Positions 1 through 10,582 of a stretch of 64,000 nucleotides of DNA are shown here, piece by piece. How positions within the stretch are numbered: the first letter of the stretch is position 1; each line of letters begins with the position of its first letter. This DNA is from Gongronella butleri (Eukaryota; Mucoromycota; Mucoromycetes; Mucorales; Cunninghamellaceae), in NCBI GenBank assembly GCA_025201375.1, contig JAIWZP010000001.1, forward strand, positions 1,288,501 through 1,352,500, in the 5' to 3' direction. The notes beneath the pieces were generated by a model, which was not told the DNA's origin, did not search any database, and worked only from the letters and a program-made list of their open reading frames with translations. The position numbers and the translations under genes were made by a program.

Positions 1-826
1 GCATAATATCAAGCACGAAATCAAAAAAATCAAGCATGACATCAAGGAGCGCAAGCATCGCCTCAAGGAATGGAAGCATAAGCACAAGCACCATCACCAT
101 GACCGCAAAGAAAAGAAACACGGCAAGCCCAACGACGCTGAAACCCGCCCCAAGTTCTATTACGACGTCGATGTCATCTTGCCCGGCCAGGTGAACGTGA
201 AAAACTTGGAAATCCGCTTGTCCCATGGCGTCATTAACACCGACGCGTCGCTCACCAACGAGTTCAAGAATGTCATCCTTTCCGTCAACCACGGACACGT
301 CTTTGTCAAGGTGAAAAAAAGAAAAAAAAACGAAATATCATATGCTGATGGATCTCATTTCTTTTTTTTTTTTTTGCAGAATCTTGAAGCGGAGCGCATC
401 ATTGTTGCGTCGTACCAAGGCTCGATTGAAGGCACTTTCCAACCCAAAGATCGCTTTGCCCTGGGCACCATGTATGGTGATGCCAGCGTGCGCATTCAGC
501 CAAAGCAGCGAGACCAGGTCCATATGGCCTTGGCTGCGCCCAATGGCGAGATCCAAGCCGCAGTCGTAAGCTCATTCTCATTTTTTTTAACCGAAATCAT
601 GCAGCTGACATGATTTTTTTTCTCTTTTTAGACGCGCGACGCGTTTCAAGGCCGCTTTGTCGTGAGTGCCACGCGCCCCAAGGCCACGGACCAGCACGGC
701 GATCGCGTGCTCACCAACATGAACGACGATGGCATGACTTTTGTCTCGTCTGTCGCGTCCGAGGAGCTCTCCAGCAGCCAATTGGATATCCATGCGCAAA
801 CGGATGCCCACCTATTCCTTGATTAG
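1..826 (+). CDS. Adhesin/DUF4097-like protein, 5' truncated by window edge
   Basis: Only the 3' part is present; the open frame enters at base 2. Exons are <1-310, 380-565 and 632-826, with GT-AG introns whose acceptors follow long T-runs. The first visible ~55 residues are extremely rich in Lys and His. After that comes a repetitive beta-strand region with alternating hydrophobic residues and many V-x-V or I-x-V stretches, typical of the DUF4097/adhesin-like fold seen in fungal membrane-associated proteins. No catalytic motif is visible. The role is unknown; a surface or membrane-associated position is inferred from the family only. The stop TAG is at 824-826 and an AATAAA lies at 865-870. 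The N-terminus, and any transmembrane segment, must lie left of the window. Confidence 0.6.
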
Positions 827-894
827 GTCCCCAAACAGCTGTTTTTCTTATTTTATCACAGTCCAATAAATTTGAACGAATATTCTATCCCTCA

Positions 895-928
<34 letters not shown>

Positions 929-1288
929 GATCATTTGGAATCAAAAAGCAAATTTTCTCTCGTTTTTCGCTTTGCAATCGCAATAAGCTGGCCCAAAGCA
1001 ACTGCGCGCGACCAAGGTCGATGGTTGTCAAGCCATTTTGGTCAATAAGCTAGGAGTTGTGCTAGACGATGGTCGAGAAACATATGATTTGGAGCCTAGT
1101 TGTGACTTTTGTTCGTTTTTCCCGAATTATAATTCGTGTCGCAGCACATAGCCATATCGCCTTCAAAAGGGTGCAGGATAAAAAAAAAAAAAAACGTGAC
1201 AGTCCTAGCTCCCAATCAGGCAAAATCTGCGCTTTGACCGAAATTTCTTTCTCCTTTGCTTTTTTCTTGCCTCTTCTTTTTGTCCGTC
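827..1288. other. Intergenic spacer with long T tract
   Basis: This holds the 3' flank of the upstream gene (AATAAA at 865-870), a T-run of about 26 nt at 901-926, and the CT-rich leader of the next gene. No supported ORF or RNA gene. Confidence 0.6.
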
Positions 1289-1974
1289 ATGGCTGATCAG
1301 CAGCAGCTTATCCAGATCCAGGTGCATGGCGATCAACACCTGGTCTTTGACGTCAAAGGCAAGTAAAACATGTTGTGGAGTCGCTCTCACACGCGTTTTT
1401 CCGCTTTTTTTTTTTTTTTTGTCAGACGTGCAAAGACTGCGTGACGAGCACGGGCTTATCGGTTCCTTGTTGGGCACACTGCCACGCTATCCCCAGCAAA
1501 ACGGGTTTTTTGGGCTGCCAATGCTCCTTTTTCCCGAGGTGGCTGCTTTGGCCGTGCGCGAAGGTATGAAATTCAATCATCAAAGATATTTTTTTTTCGT
1601 CAATTGACGCGTGTGCCCGCATTCCCTCGATTTTTCTAGGCTTTGCGACATTGACAAAGGCGCAAGGCACGCCGGAGCCAGTGATTGACGAGACGAAATA
1701 CCTAGTGTACCGGTATTTATGGCGCCAGGGCTTGTACATGACGCACGGGATGAAATTTGGCGGAGATTATCTTGCCTATCCCGGCGATCCGATGCGCTAC
1801 CATAGTCACTATGTGGTGCGCGCACAAGACCGCAAGGAAACATGGACAATGACGGATCTCGTCGCCATGGGCCGACTTGCCGTCACGACAAAAAAGACGT
1901 TTGTGCTTGCCTCGCCCATGGATAACGACAGCGACCATGTTCAATGCGTGACCATTGCGTGGGCTGGCTTTTGA
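1289..1974 (+). CDS. SEN34: tRNA-splicing endonuclease subunit SEN34
   Basis: Exons are 1289-1358, 1426-1563 and 1640-1974, giving 180 residues. The product is one of the two catalytic subunits of the nuclear tRNA intron endonuclease. The N-terminal block with DVQRLRDEHGLIGSLLG and the C-terminal block with KFGGDYLAYPGDPMRYHSHY match the SEN34 family. The Tyr near residue 116, the His near 122-124 and the Lys in TTKKTF (about 153) are candidates for the catalytic triad. The first intron starts with GC (AG|GCAAGT). Using the nearby GT instead brings an early stop, so a GC-AG intron is required. The protein is shorter than yeast SEN34 (275 residues), mainly through a short linker between the two blocks. 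Confidence 0.9.
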
Positions 1975-2588
1975 GGTCAAGCAATGGGCTCGTTGCGACG
2001 CGTCCGGACACCTAAAAGAAGCCGAAGATGCATTTTGTTCAGTTGACGACGCGCCCGTCATATCGATCTGCCGTGAACCTCTGGGCCGCGACGCGTTCCA
2101 ATTGGTTGCAAATGACGCTCAATGCTCCAAGACACGCTTCAATGCCTCAGCAAGGCGCATCGCGTCGCATCCGACGCGCCTTTTTTATGTTGAATTTTTT
2201 TGATTTTTACCCAAATGCATTATCATGATACCATAAAGCAATATGATCAACAACATCGTAGGATGCTTATTCAAATTTTATTCCAAAAGAAAGAAGAAAC
2301 ACAGAGAGAGGGGGCCAAAGGCATGTGGAAAATGGCTTTGCAGCCCATCCATTGTGAAAAAAATAGTGAAGTTGAGATGAAGGGGGAAATAAAGGAACGT
2401 GACAAGGAGGAATTCAACAAGATGCAAAGCAGAAAACAGTAAAAAAAAAAAAAAAAAATCAAAACAAAACGAGCGGAAGGGGGAGGGGTGGCAAAGGAAG
2501 GCATAATTGGGATAACAAACGAGAAAGAGAGGAAAACGAGGACGACTAGCTAAAAAGGGGGGGCGAGAGAGTGGCATGCTGGAATGAA
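1975..2588. other. Convergent 3' spacer between SEN34 and URC4
   Basis: Shared 3' flanks of two convergent genes, AT-rich at 2190-2300 and purine-rich at 2280-2560. The ORFs seen here are short and purine-biased, and I see no gene. Confidence 0.5.
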
Positions 2589-4336
2589 CTAATAGATGGT
2601 GCGATTACCAATGGTGATGACGATGGGAGGTTCTTGGGTGTTTGGGCGAGAAATATCGGCGAGTTCGCGGCCAGCGTTCCAAGAGCCGCCCTCGATGAAT
2701 TGCGTCAAGGACAAGTCCTTGCGCGAGACCTTGAGCGCGTCACGCACGCGTTCCGCGATCAGGTCCAGATAAGCGACGGTCAAAGCGCGCCATTCAATGA
2801 CGACAGGATCCGACATTTCAAACATGGGAGCAATCTCCACCTTTGGCTGCCCAGGCAGCAGCGAGTTGCGTCGATAATTGTTCAGGCCACGCTCCATCTC
2901 CGTCTTTTTCAGCGTGAGGAAGCCAGTGTCCATCAGCAGACCACCTTGAGAAAAAAAAATCAGAAAAAAATCAGGAAAATAGAGGGAAAAAAGCGCGTCA
3001 CGTGGCCAATGGAGCCAAAAAAAAAAAAAAAAAACGGGGTTGGCCAAGGATCAGGGTGGCGTCCATCCAAGTGTGTATTTTTTTCTTACCATTGCGATAG
3101 TCAGGCAAGGGGGTTAAAAGGTCAGTGCCTTCAATGGTTGCGCCAAGAAGCTTGCTCATTGCCTCCGTCAAGGAGTAGACGAGCCATTGCGACAGCTTGT
3201 GGAAGGCGACATAGTGGTCCTTGTCGGTGGGATCGTCGGAATGGCGGATGGTTGCACAAGGCCACACATCACCAAGGCCGGGCGTGCCGCCTTTGCCAGG
3301 CTCGGCAGACCAATATTCGCCCATTTCCATGACAATGGGCCAAAGCGTCTCGAGGTGGATCAATGGACCCTTTTGCGTCTGAATCGTCGTCGAATGGGCG
3401 AGCAGGTAATCTAAAAAAATAAAAAAAGAGGTGTGAGTTGGGGGAGAACGGATGAAATCAAGGGGGGGTGGGGGAGGAGGGGGGCCGGGCGGAGGAAGTG
3501 CACAAAAAGTGATGCCATTTTTTGGGCGCGGTATTTTTTGTGTGTGTACCCATGAGGTTGCCAGGTCGTGACACGGAGGTGCCAAAGTAATCTTGTCGTC
3601 GTTGCAGCGTGGCACCCAAATGATGTAACAATCCAAGTCTATCTTCAAGACCGACAAGGATGTTTTTCTCAGTGACTTGCAATCCGGCCGTCAATTGCTC
3701 CAAAGTGATCGCCAGCAGCGCCTCAGCTATTAAAAAAAAGGGGGAAAAGGGGGGGGGAGAAAAAGGCGAATGAGTGCAACCGAATTAGGGTTCGCTTTTT
3801 TTAGGCTCCAATTCGCTTGTACGACGACCCAACCAAACAAAAAAAAAAAACTTACAGTCAACTCGATGGGGGTCGCTTGGGTCATTGGAGAAGAAGCCTT
3901 GCATAAAGAGGTCAAGCGTGGCAACGGCCATGCCCTCTTGGCGCTTGAGGAAGAAATTGGACGTCTTTTCGCGATAAGACCATTGATTGCCGGGCTCCAT
4001 GTCGAGGAGGCACGCAGCAGTAAGAAGATCCAAGGTGCGGCGTGTTTGCTCGAGGCGATCCTGGCCGAGACTTGCCCACACATTAATCAAATTCTGGATA
4101 CGCGGGCGTCCACCCACGTCAAAATGCCGCCAGCGTCCGTGTACAGGGATATCGGCCGGCGAGTCATAGTCGCGCTTGATCAGCGACACAATGATCTGAA
4201 TCACGTCCTTTAGCTTGCCTTCATCCACATCAAAATGCTTCAATTGGCCACGCGTTGCCGCCACTTGCACCTTGAAACAGCGGTCGCGCACGGAACTCAA
4301 GCTAAGCAAATAATCATCACTAGAAACAGGCACCAT
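2589..4336 (-). CDS. URC4: URC4/Urg3 family protein (DUF1688), uracil catabolism
   Basis: Exons in transcript order: 4336-3856, 3726-3550, 3410-3090 and 2944-2589; 444 residues, in frame throughout. It belongs to DUF1688 (URC4 in Lachancea kluyveri, Urg3 in fission yeast), needed for the fungal URC route that uses uracil as nitrogen source. The exact reaction is still not settled. Family blocks visible include GRWRHFDVGG near residue 70, TPLPDYRNGG across the last splice junction, and IEGGSWNAGRE near the C-terminus. Length is typical of the family. The start is the first ATG of the conserved reading frame. It diverges from the isochorismatase-type hydrolase at 4762, which could be co-regulated. 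Confidence 0.9.
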
Positions 4337-4761
4337 TCTGATTGAAAATAAACACTATCGGATAAGAGGGGGGATATGAAAACAGTAAAAAAAAAAACAA
4401 AAAAAAGGATATAATAGAAGTAAGGATGTAAAAATGAAAAAAGGGGGATGAGTGGAAAAAAGGAAGCAAAAAGCAACTACAGCACAGCCAAGTTTCTTTT
4501 TGGGAGAATAAGAGAAAGGGGAGGGGGGAGGAGGATGGAGGAGAAAGAGCGAGAGGGAAAGGGTGTCTTGTATAAGATGGAGAAACAAAGAAGAAGAAGA
4601 GGCAAAAAAAAAAGGATTCAAGGGGGCGCTCCCTTTCCTAAGCACGCGTAAGCGGGCTTTTAAGTTTGGCGGACTTTTTTTCAAATGGGTAGATCGCCAC
4701 ATTTTCTTGCCTTTTTCTTCTCTTTTCGTTTTCCCACCCACTTTTTTACTCGCCTTTCACC
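4337..4761. promoter_or_regulatory. Divergent promoter region URC4 / isochorismatase
   Basis: 425 bp between two start codons facing apart. It is rich in A-runs and in GGGAGG/GAGAAAG purine tracts on the plus strand, ending in a CT-rich leader before 4762. No clear TATA box. A single bidirectional control region is inferred. Confidence 0.5.
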
Positions 4762-5732
4762 ATGTCTATTCAGAAAATTGCCAAACTCACGCCAAAGACC
4801 ACCGCCCTCTTTGTCTGCGACATCCAGGAGCGCTTCAAAGGCGTCATTTGGCAATACCCTTCTGTTATTTCCGTGGCCAGCAAAATGGTATTGCCTCGAA
4901 AACGATAAAAAGGTCTTAAAATTAGTAACAAACTCTTCTTTTTGACGTGCAGATTAAGGCCAGCAAGCACCTCGACATTCCTGTCGTTGTCACCGAGCAG
5001 TATCCCAAGGGTAAGTGGTGGTTCATGGGCAATGAAAGCCATTGGACACGCAAATGGACTGTTTACCGCCATGCAATTGTTGCTGACGCGTCGCAATTAC
5101 CTTTTTCCCCCTTTGCCGGCCCCCTTTAGGTCTGGGCCCCACGGTGGCGGAATTGGACGTGTCCGATGCGGTGTTGAATGTGCCCAAGACCAAGTTTAGC
5201 ATGCTTGTGCCTGAGGTCCACGAGACGCTCAAGAAGCACAACACCAAATCAGTGCTTCTCCTCGGCATTGAAAGCCACGTGTGTGTCCTCCAGACAGCCC
5301 TCGACCTCCTCGAGAACGATTACGACGTCCACGTCTTGGCCGACGGCGTCTCGTCCACCAATTACCCCGAAATTGACATTGCCCTGGCTGTAAGCATAAA
5401 AAAAGAAGAGAGAATGGCCTATTGCACCACTTCAATGGCAGCAGGATTTGCTTCGCGAGTTGCGCATTAAAACACGCGCACCGCGGCAAAATGGGTGAAA
5501 ATGGCAAAATGGCATTTTATTCACACCATTTTCTTCATTTTTTTTTTCTTTTAAAAAAAAGCGCATGCGCCAAGCTGGTGCTGTGGTGACGACGTCCGAG
5601 TCGGCGTTGTTCCAATTGGTGCAGGACAAGAACAATGACACGTTCAAGGGCATCAGCAACCTCGTCAAGGAGTACCAAGACGCCAGCCGCGTAGGCTTGC
5701 TCTTCAAAAAGGCCAATGCCGCCAACCTTTGA
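4762..5732 (+). CDS. Isochorismatase-domain cysteine hydrolase, ISOC2-like
   Basis: Exons are 4762-4887, 4953-5010, 5130-5389 and 5562-5732; 204 residues, close to human ISOC2 (205). Family blocks: the aspartate in FVCDIQERF near residue 20, VVVTEQYPKGLGPTV, and the nucleophile cysteine in GIESHVC. ISOC1/ISOC2 proteins are intracellular members of the cysteine-hydrolase superfamily whose physiological substrate is not known. A related branch, bacterial RutB, hydrolyses a uracil-derived amide. The neighbouring URC4 makes a pyrimidine-related role worth considering, but overall similarity is to ISOC2, not RutB. The last acceptor follows an A-run (AAAAG|CGC), which is unusual. Confidence 0.88.
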
Positions 5733-5828
5733 ATGGCGTAATAAAAAAAAAGACGGTCTATACATTTTTTTTTTTTATAAAATAATGGTGGGGAATCTAA
5801 AATCTAGCAAAAAAAAATCGAGGCACGG

Positions 5829-6549
5829 TCATGAATCAAAGCTCTTTTCCCAGAAACCAGTCTGGCGCGATGATTCCAAACGCAGCTGCTTCATGTTGCG
5901 CAGCGCCGCCTTGAGCCCAGGATACAACATGGCCAAATTGTGTTTCCACCATGCCTTGTTATACGCCATTTGCCGGTCGTACGCCTTGTCCAAGAAATCC
6001 TTGTAAAAAATCGACAGTGCCTCGGGCGTCACCTCTTGCCCAGACGCAATCACTTGAACAAAGAAGTAAGAATAAATGAATGAGCGTCTTTCGTCGCGCC
6101 AATTGCTTCGTCTTTACATTGTGCCTCATAGTCCTTTTTGGCCTGGGAGAACATTGTATTATTATTCGTCCAAAACGTCTGATTGAATGCATCCACTTGT
6201 TGCTGGTGCTCGCGCCATCGTTGTTCCTGCAAAAAAAAAAAAAATGAGAGGGATTGAGCGGCAAGCTTTCGTTTTTGCACCCAATGGCTATTTTACAGCC
6301 TCAATTTCCTTTTTCTCATATACCTCGTCCGTCTCGTTGGGGCGCACGTAATATTTGACAGGGCGTAGGTTGGACACAGGATCAGGGAGACCGATCATAT
6401 CGGAACGCACAGTCTGTGTAAGCGGCTCATTGGCCGCTTTGCTGGAAAAACAGCGCATTTGGCGAAAAAGTGGCCGAACCTATACAAAAAGAAACGTCAG
6501 CTATGCCTCGGTCCTTTTGAAAAAGAAAGAGGGAGCGGCTTACTATCAT
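5829..6549 (-). CDS. COA8: Cytochrome c oxidase assembly factor COA8 (APOPT1 family)
   Basis: Exons in transcript order: 6549-6544, 6479-6297, 6226-6118 and 6052-5829; 173 residues. COA8 proteins sit in the mitochondrial matrix and protect or promote cytochrome c oxidase assembly. After a presequence rich in Arg and Ser come the family blocks MIGLPDPVSNLRPVKYYV, FNQTFWTNNN and IFYKDFLDKAY...YNKAWWKHN, which line up with human COA8. The first coding exon is only 6 nt (ATGATA) before a GTAAGC donor. This start is supported because splicing joins it in frame to the presequence and no other ATG precedes the conserved block. It ends 97 bp from the convergent isochorismatase gene. Confidence 0.85.
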
Positions 6550-8613
6550 GGTGAATAGAAAGGTGGGCGAAAGAAAAGGAGGTGGAGAGACAAAAAATGC
6601 TGAACAAGGGCTCGCCGTGGCTTTTTGAGCGATGTTGCGGCGTTTAAAAGCGAGCCAGGTTGGGAGAGATGCTGCCCAGGGTCGCGCCTTTGTACACATC
6701 TTCACCTATGATGATCATTTTGGATCTTCATGTAGAACAGATGCTCAGGAAAAGCGCTTTAGACTGTCATTTTTAGCACTATTCAAGTAAATCTGATCAG
6801 CTAGGTATTTTGTCGCCCGTAAACACGCCCCAACATGAAATGGCGAGCAAGAAACCCCTAGAGGGACGCGCTCGGCGGCCGTCGCTTGCTTTTTGGGCGC
6901 GCTACATGCATATCACAATTTGCGCGGCGCGAGGCTCCAAATCCAAAATTAAAAAAATGGGTTCCCAATATTGTGTCAAACTTCCACACAAGAGAACCTG
7001 CATGGAGAAACCACGAAAAACGCCAGAAAAAAGTGGGGTCGACTTGCTGGATGACGAGCAATTTGAGATTTTGGGTTTTACTTTGCAGGCGAATTGCGCG
7101 GGACGAACGCATCATAGACCCACGCTGACATGTCCATCAGCATGACACACTTCAAATCTTTGAATTCAATGCAAACCGAGAGGAGATGGCATGGCTGTAA
7201 CGCGTGTCATCGCAATTCAAAATTGACCAAAAATATGGCTCGTTTTAGCGCCTTATCGATCCTGATGAAATTCTACATTTTCGCCATGATCACGGATACC
7301 CATAAACGCGCCGGATCGTGTTCTTTCTGATGGTTTTATTTACTAGGCGATTTGGTCCAATTTTCGCCGAGTCGCCCTTGTAGCGAAACGCCGCCCTCAA
7401 ACTCTGTAAATTGTGTTTTACGCCAAAACCAGCTAATGGTCCCTTGTTTTTTAATACATTTCTGTAGGTGATAAAGTGTGTTCTACCATGTTGTCGAACG
7501 GCGTGGCGATATGAAGACCTAAATTTCCCATTTCCGTGATTCTACCCCTTTGAAAATTCGTCGTTTTTGAAAATCGTCATTGCTCGCCATCCGGTGATCA
7601 CAGCACCCCAGGAGTAGGTTCATTTAAACAAAAAGCCGACGAATGGTCGATTACAAGCATCAATGGCCCTAGTACATCAACGATTCACTGACACGCCATC
7701 CTAGAACAGTTAAAACACTCATAAAACACCTTTTTCGACAACCAACTAATCGAGTTTCCTTTTTATTGCACCGTAGGCAAACAATGCACGTTGCTTCAAG
7801 TATCTTCAGCCGGTTTTATGCACAGCTGTCGAAGCAGCCTCGTGAAATTGCAAAAAGTGTCAAATGTCAATCATTTGAAAATGAAAACGTTCCAGTGAAC
7901 CAATTTCTGTGAAAACAATACCAGGTGTGTTCTCTTTGCTAGTGAAACAGGTGCAAAAAGTTGACATCTTAAGGTCTTACATTGACGATGATGTGCTCAA
8001 AAAATCAAATTTAGAGAGTTTAAATTGGCCCTGTCGGCACAATGTATGTTGAGAACAGCGCGACTTTGCGAGATGCAAGAAATTGGACACGTCGCAGCTC
8101 GACTGCAAGCAACTCTCACGTGCTCAAAAGATGATAAATCACGTCCATTCGTCAAAAATCGCGCTCCACAGGCCACATTTGATTAAATTATGATCAAATA
8201 GCGTGAAATCGCGCGACTTTTTGGAGCACAGTTCATCCTGTATCTGCTTGGAGCGCATGTGCACCGTTGAAACCCCAAATGACGCGTCGAGTCGCCTCGA
8301 TTTGGCTATTTTGCTATTTTTTTTTTTTTGTATATTTTGTTTTCAAAAAAAAAAAAATAGATTTGAAATTCGAGCTGTTTTATTTACCAGAATGAGAAAT
8401 GAGAAAAAATAATGAAATCAAGCAGATGGGATGACGGGGGAGATCGATAGCTTTTTGGAATGAGGAATCATGTGGAGCGTTGTCGTTTTGGAAGGAAAGG
8501 GGCGGAAGGTGTGAGGGTGATATGTTGTATGTGCAAAGCGTAAAAAAAAAAGAGGAAAAAAAAACAAAAGAAAAAAAAAAGAAAGGGGAAAGGGGTCTAT
8601 GGGATCAATTTTT
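6550..8613. other. Repeat-bearing intergenic region, no gene
   Basis: About 2 kb between COA8 and NOP58. It contains F1 copy A (separate entry). The rest (about 7560-8600) is AT-rich with T- and A-runs at 8318-8355 and the NOP58 3' flank. No ORF resembles a protein. Confidence 0.55.
6885..7560 (+). repeat. Dispersed repeat F1, copy A
   Basis: This shares ordered blocks with copies B, C and D: CATGGAGAAACCACG at 7001-7015, GCGAATTG plus the CATAGA block near 7090-7120, a CATGATCAC...ATCGTGTTCTTTCTGATGG block at 7283-7333, and TTTACGCCAAA...AATGGTCC near 7417-7442. Divergence from the other copies is substantial and the 3' edge is approximate. It has no intact ORF. Confidence 0.6.
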
Positions 8614-10274
8614 TTAATCCTTCTTCTTCTTTTCCTTCTTCTCCTTCTTTTCCTTCTTGTCCTTCTTCTCCTTTTTGTCCTTCTTCTCCTTCTTCTCCTT
8701 CTTGGCCTTCTTGGTTTCTGTGGCATCGTCAGAGGCCTCCTCCTCGGCTGGTCGCTTCTTGTCGTTCTTGGTTTCGGCGGCGACAGGGGCGGCTGGGGAC
8801 TCGTCGACGTCCATGGCGGCGGGAGCGTCGGCCTGTGTGTTGTACTGGGCAGTCTTGTTGAGCTTGAACTTTTGCTGCTTTTGGTTGGACTTGTCCTTGT
8901 TGCCCATACCCCAGGCGCGGTTCTCGAGCATCTTCATGCGGGTCTCGACCTGTTCGCGGCCTTGGATACCAATGTCGGCGGTCTCGGTCTCGCCGAGGGC
9001 GTCAACGCGCAGAGCCATGGCGCTCTTGGTGGACAGCATGCGCGCAACCTTGGCCTTGAACTTGGGGGCGGCTTGGCCAATGAGCGACGCGTGGTAGATC
9101 AGGCCATATTTGGGCGTGTTGTGCTTGGTCTTGAGAGCGCGGAAAAGGGCCTTTTCAGCACCAAGGATCTGGATCGTGGAAGCGGGTTGCTTGGCCAAGT
9201 TCATAAGGGAGCCAGTGTGGGCAATGAGACGCGCACCGACCAATTCGCCAACGAGGGCCGTCAAATTGGGCGCAATGGCGTTCATGCGGTTCTTGAGGTA
9301 CTCATACAGCTGCGTACGGTACTCGGTGATGTGGATAACTTGGTCACACAGCGCGTGGATGTTGAGAATATCCTCGTCAGAGATCTCCGTGCCCATGGAA
9401 ATCTCGGCAGCCTCCTTGATCTCCTGCTCGAGCTCTTCGGGAAGAATGCTGGACAAATCCGTTTGCTGCGCATTGGTGCGGAAGCCCATGGCCTTGATCA
9501 CCTTGGCATACGCAAGGTTGTCGACGAGCAATTTGCCCATCTCGGGGAAGTGCCAGCCGTACCATTCCTTGACACGCATCGAGTACGTGTTGAGCTCCTT
9601 GTCAAGATCATCCAACAGGCCAATGGCTTGCACAATCATCGTATCCACCTTGTCGGGGCTGAACTTGAGCTTATAGCGCGACAGAGAGTGAGACAGACCA
9701 AGCGACATGGCAGAAAGATCGTCGTGCGACAAACCGCTCACAAGCGATTCGAATTGCTCGCGAATACCACGGTACAAATCCATCACCGTCGAGTCAGACA
9801 CAACGTTGATGCCAAACTTTTTGTTCACGGCAGAACCTGCGTGAATATAACAAAATAAATGTGTGAGTTTATGCATAAAATTACGGCGAAAACGCGTTTT
9901 TACCAAGCTTGGGGTCGCACACAACGAGCTTTTCCTTCTTCTTTTCGGCGTCAGAGATCTCGGCTTCCAAGAACTTTTTGAGGTTCTTGGGCACCTTGCC
10001 CTCGACCAAGCCGGTCACAGCCGACAAGGCGTCGGTCGTGTTTTCGAATTTGCTAAAAGCCTTGAGCTTGACACTAAAAAACAAAGTATAAAAAAGAGAT
10101 GGTGTCAAAACAAAAGGCTCGTTGCACGTCAAAAAAAAAAATCGTATCATACGCTTGGTTGGCCTTGTCAGCGGTCTCAAAGTCCTTCCAGATATCGTCA
10201 GCCTTTTCGAGCTTGGCGTCGTTGACCAGCTTGAACAAGGCATAACCGGCCGCCGTTTCGTATAAGACGAGCAT
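8614..10274 (-). CDS. NOP58: Box C/D snoRNP core protein NOP58
   Basis: Exons in transcript order: 10274-10153, 10073-9904 and 9836-8614; 504 residues, about yeast length (511). NOP58 is a core protein of nucleolar box C/D snoRNPs, which guide 2'-O-methylation and early pre-rRNA processing. The NOP5NT domain starts at [15 protein letters not shown]. The Nop domain contains the near-invariant stretch [17 protein letters not shown] and [19 protein letters not shown]. The C-terminus ends in a long [15 protein letters not shown] tail, as in yeast. The + strand ORF over the same bases is an antisense shadow. It is transcribed divergently from UTP22. Confidence 0.97.
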
Positions 10275-10582
10275 ATTAGATCAAAAGTGGAGGGGGAAGG
10301 GAGGAAAATAAAAAAGAGAGAGAGAAAAGAAGAAAAAAAAATGCAAAACGAAATGCCGTGCACCAAGAAGATAAAAAAAAATTTCAGCGCCACGCCGCTG
10401 GCATACCCCATTGCTGGAGGAAAAAGCCACCCGCCAGCGTGCCGGCCCGGCAGCGGCTTGCCTTTTTTGGGCACCGCAGCACCCAGATTCAAATGCCGCC
10501 TTTTCAAAAGCCACTTTTGATCATTTCGCCCTTTTGCCTCTTTTTTTTTCTTCACCACTTTCTCTTTTTCTTACACGCCCCC
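10275..10582. promoter_or_regulatory. Divergent promoter NOP58 / UTP22
   Basis: 308 bp separate the start codons of two ribosome-biogenesis genes. The region has an A-run joined to TTT (AAAAAAAAATTTC near 10374-10386), similar to the yeast RRPE element, a GC-rich core at 10430-10480, and a T/C-rich leader before UTP22. RRPE assignment is by eye only. Confidence 0.5.

Noticed and set aside
2571..3332. 253-codon plus-strand ORF
   Set aside because: Runs antisense through two exons and an intron of URC4, with a Lys-rich intron translation in the middle.
4762..5732. Call as RutB (ureidoacrylate amidohydrolase)
   Set aside because: Length and block order (TEQYPKGLGPTV, GIESHVC) follow ISOC2. RutB-specific similarity is not evident, so only the link with URC4 is kept as a hypothesis.
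8599..9858. 419-codon plus-strand ORF
   Set aside because: It is antisense to NOP58, a gene with near-identity to known proteins, and its Leu/Val-rich sequence is the complement of the Lys/Glu/Asp-rich tail.
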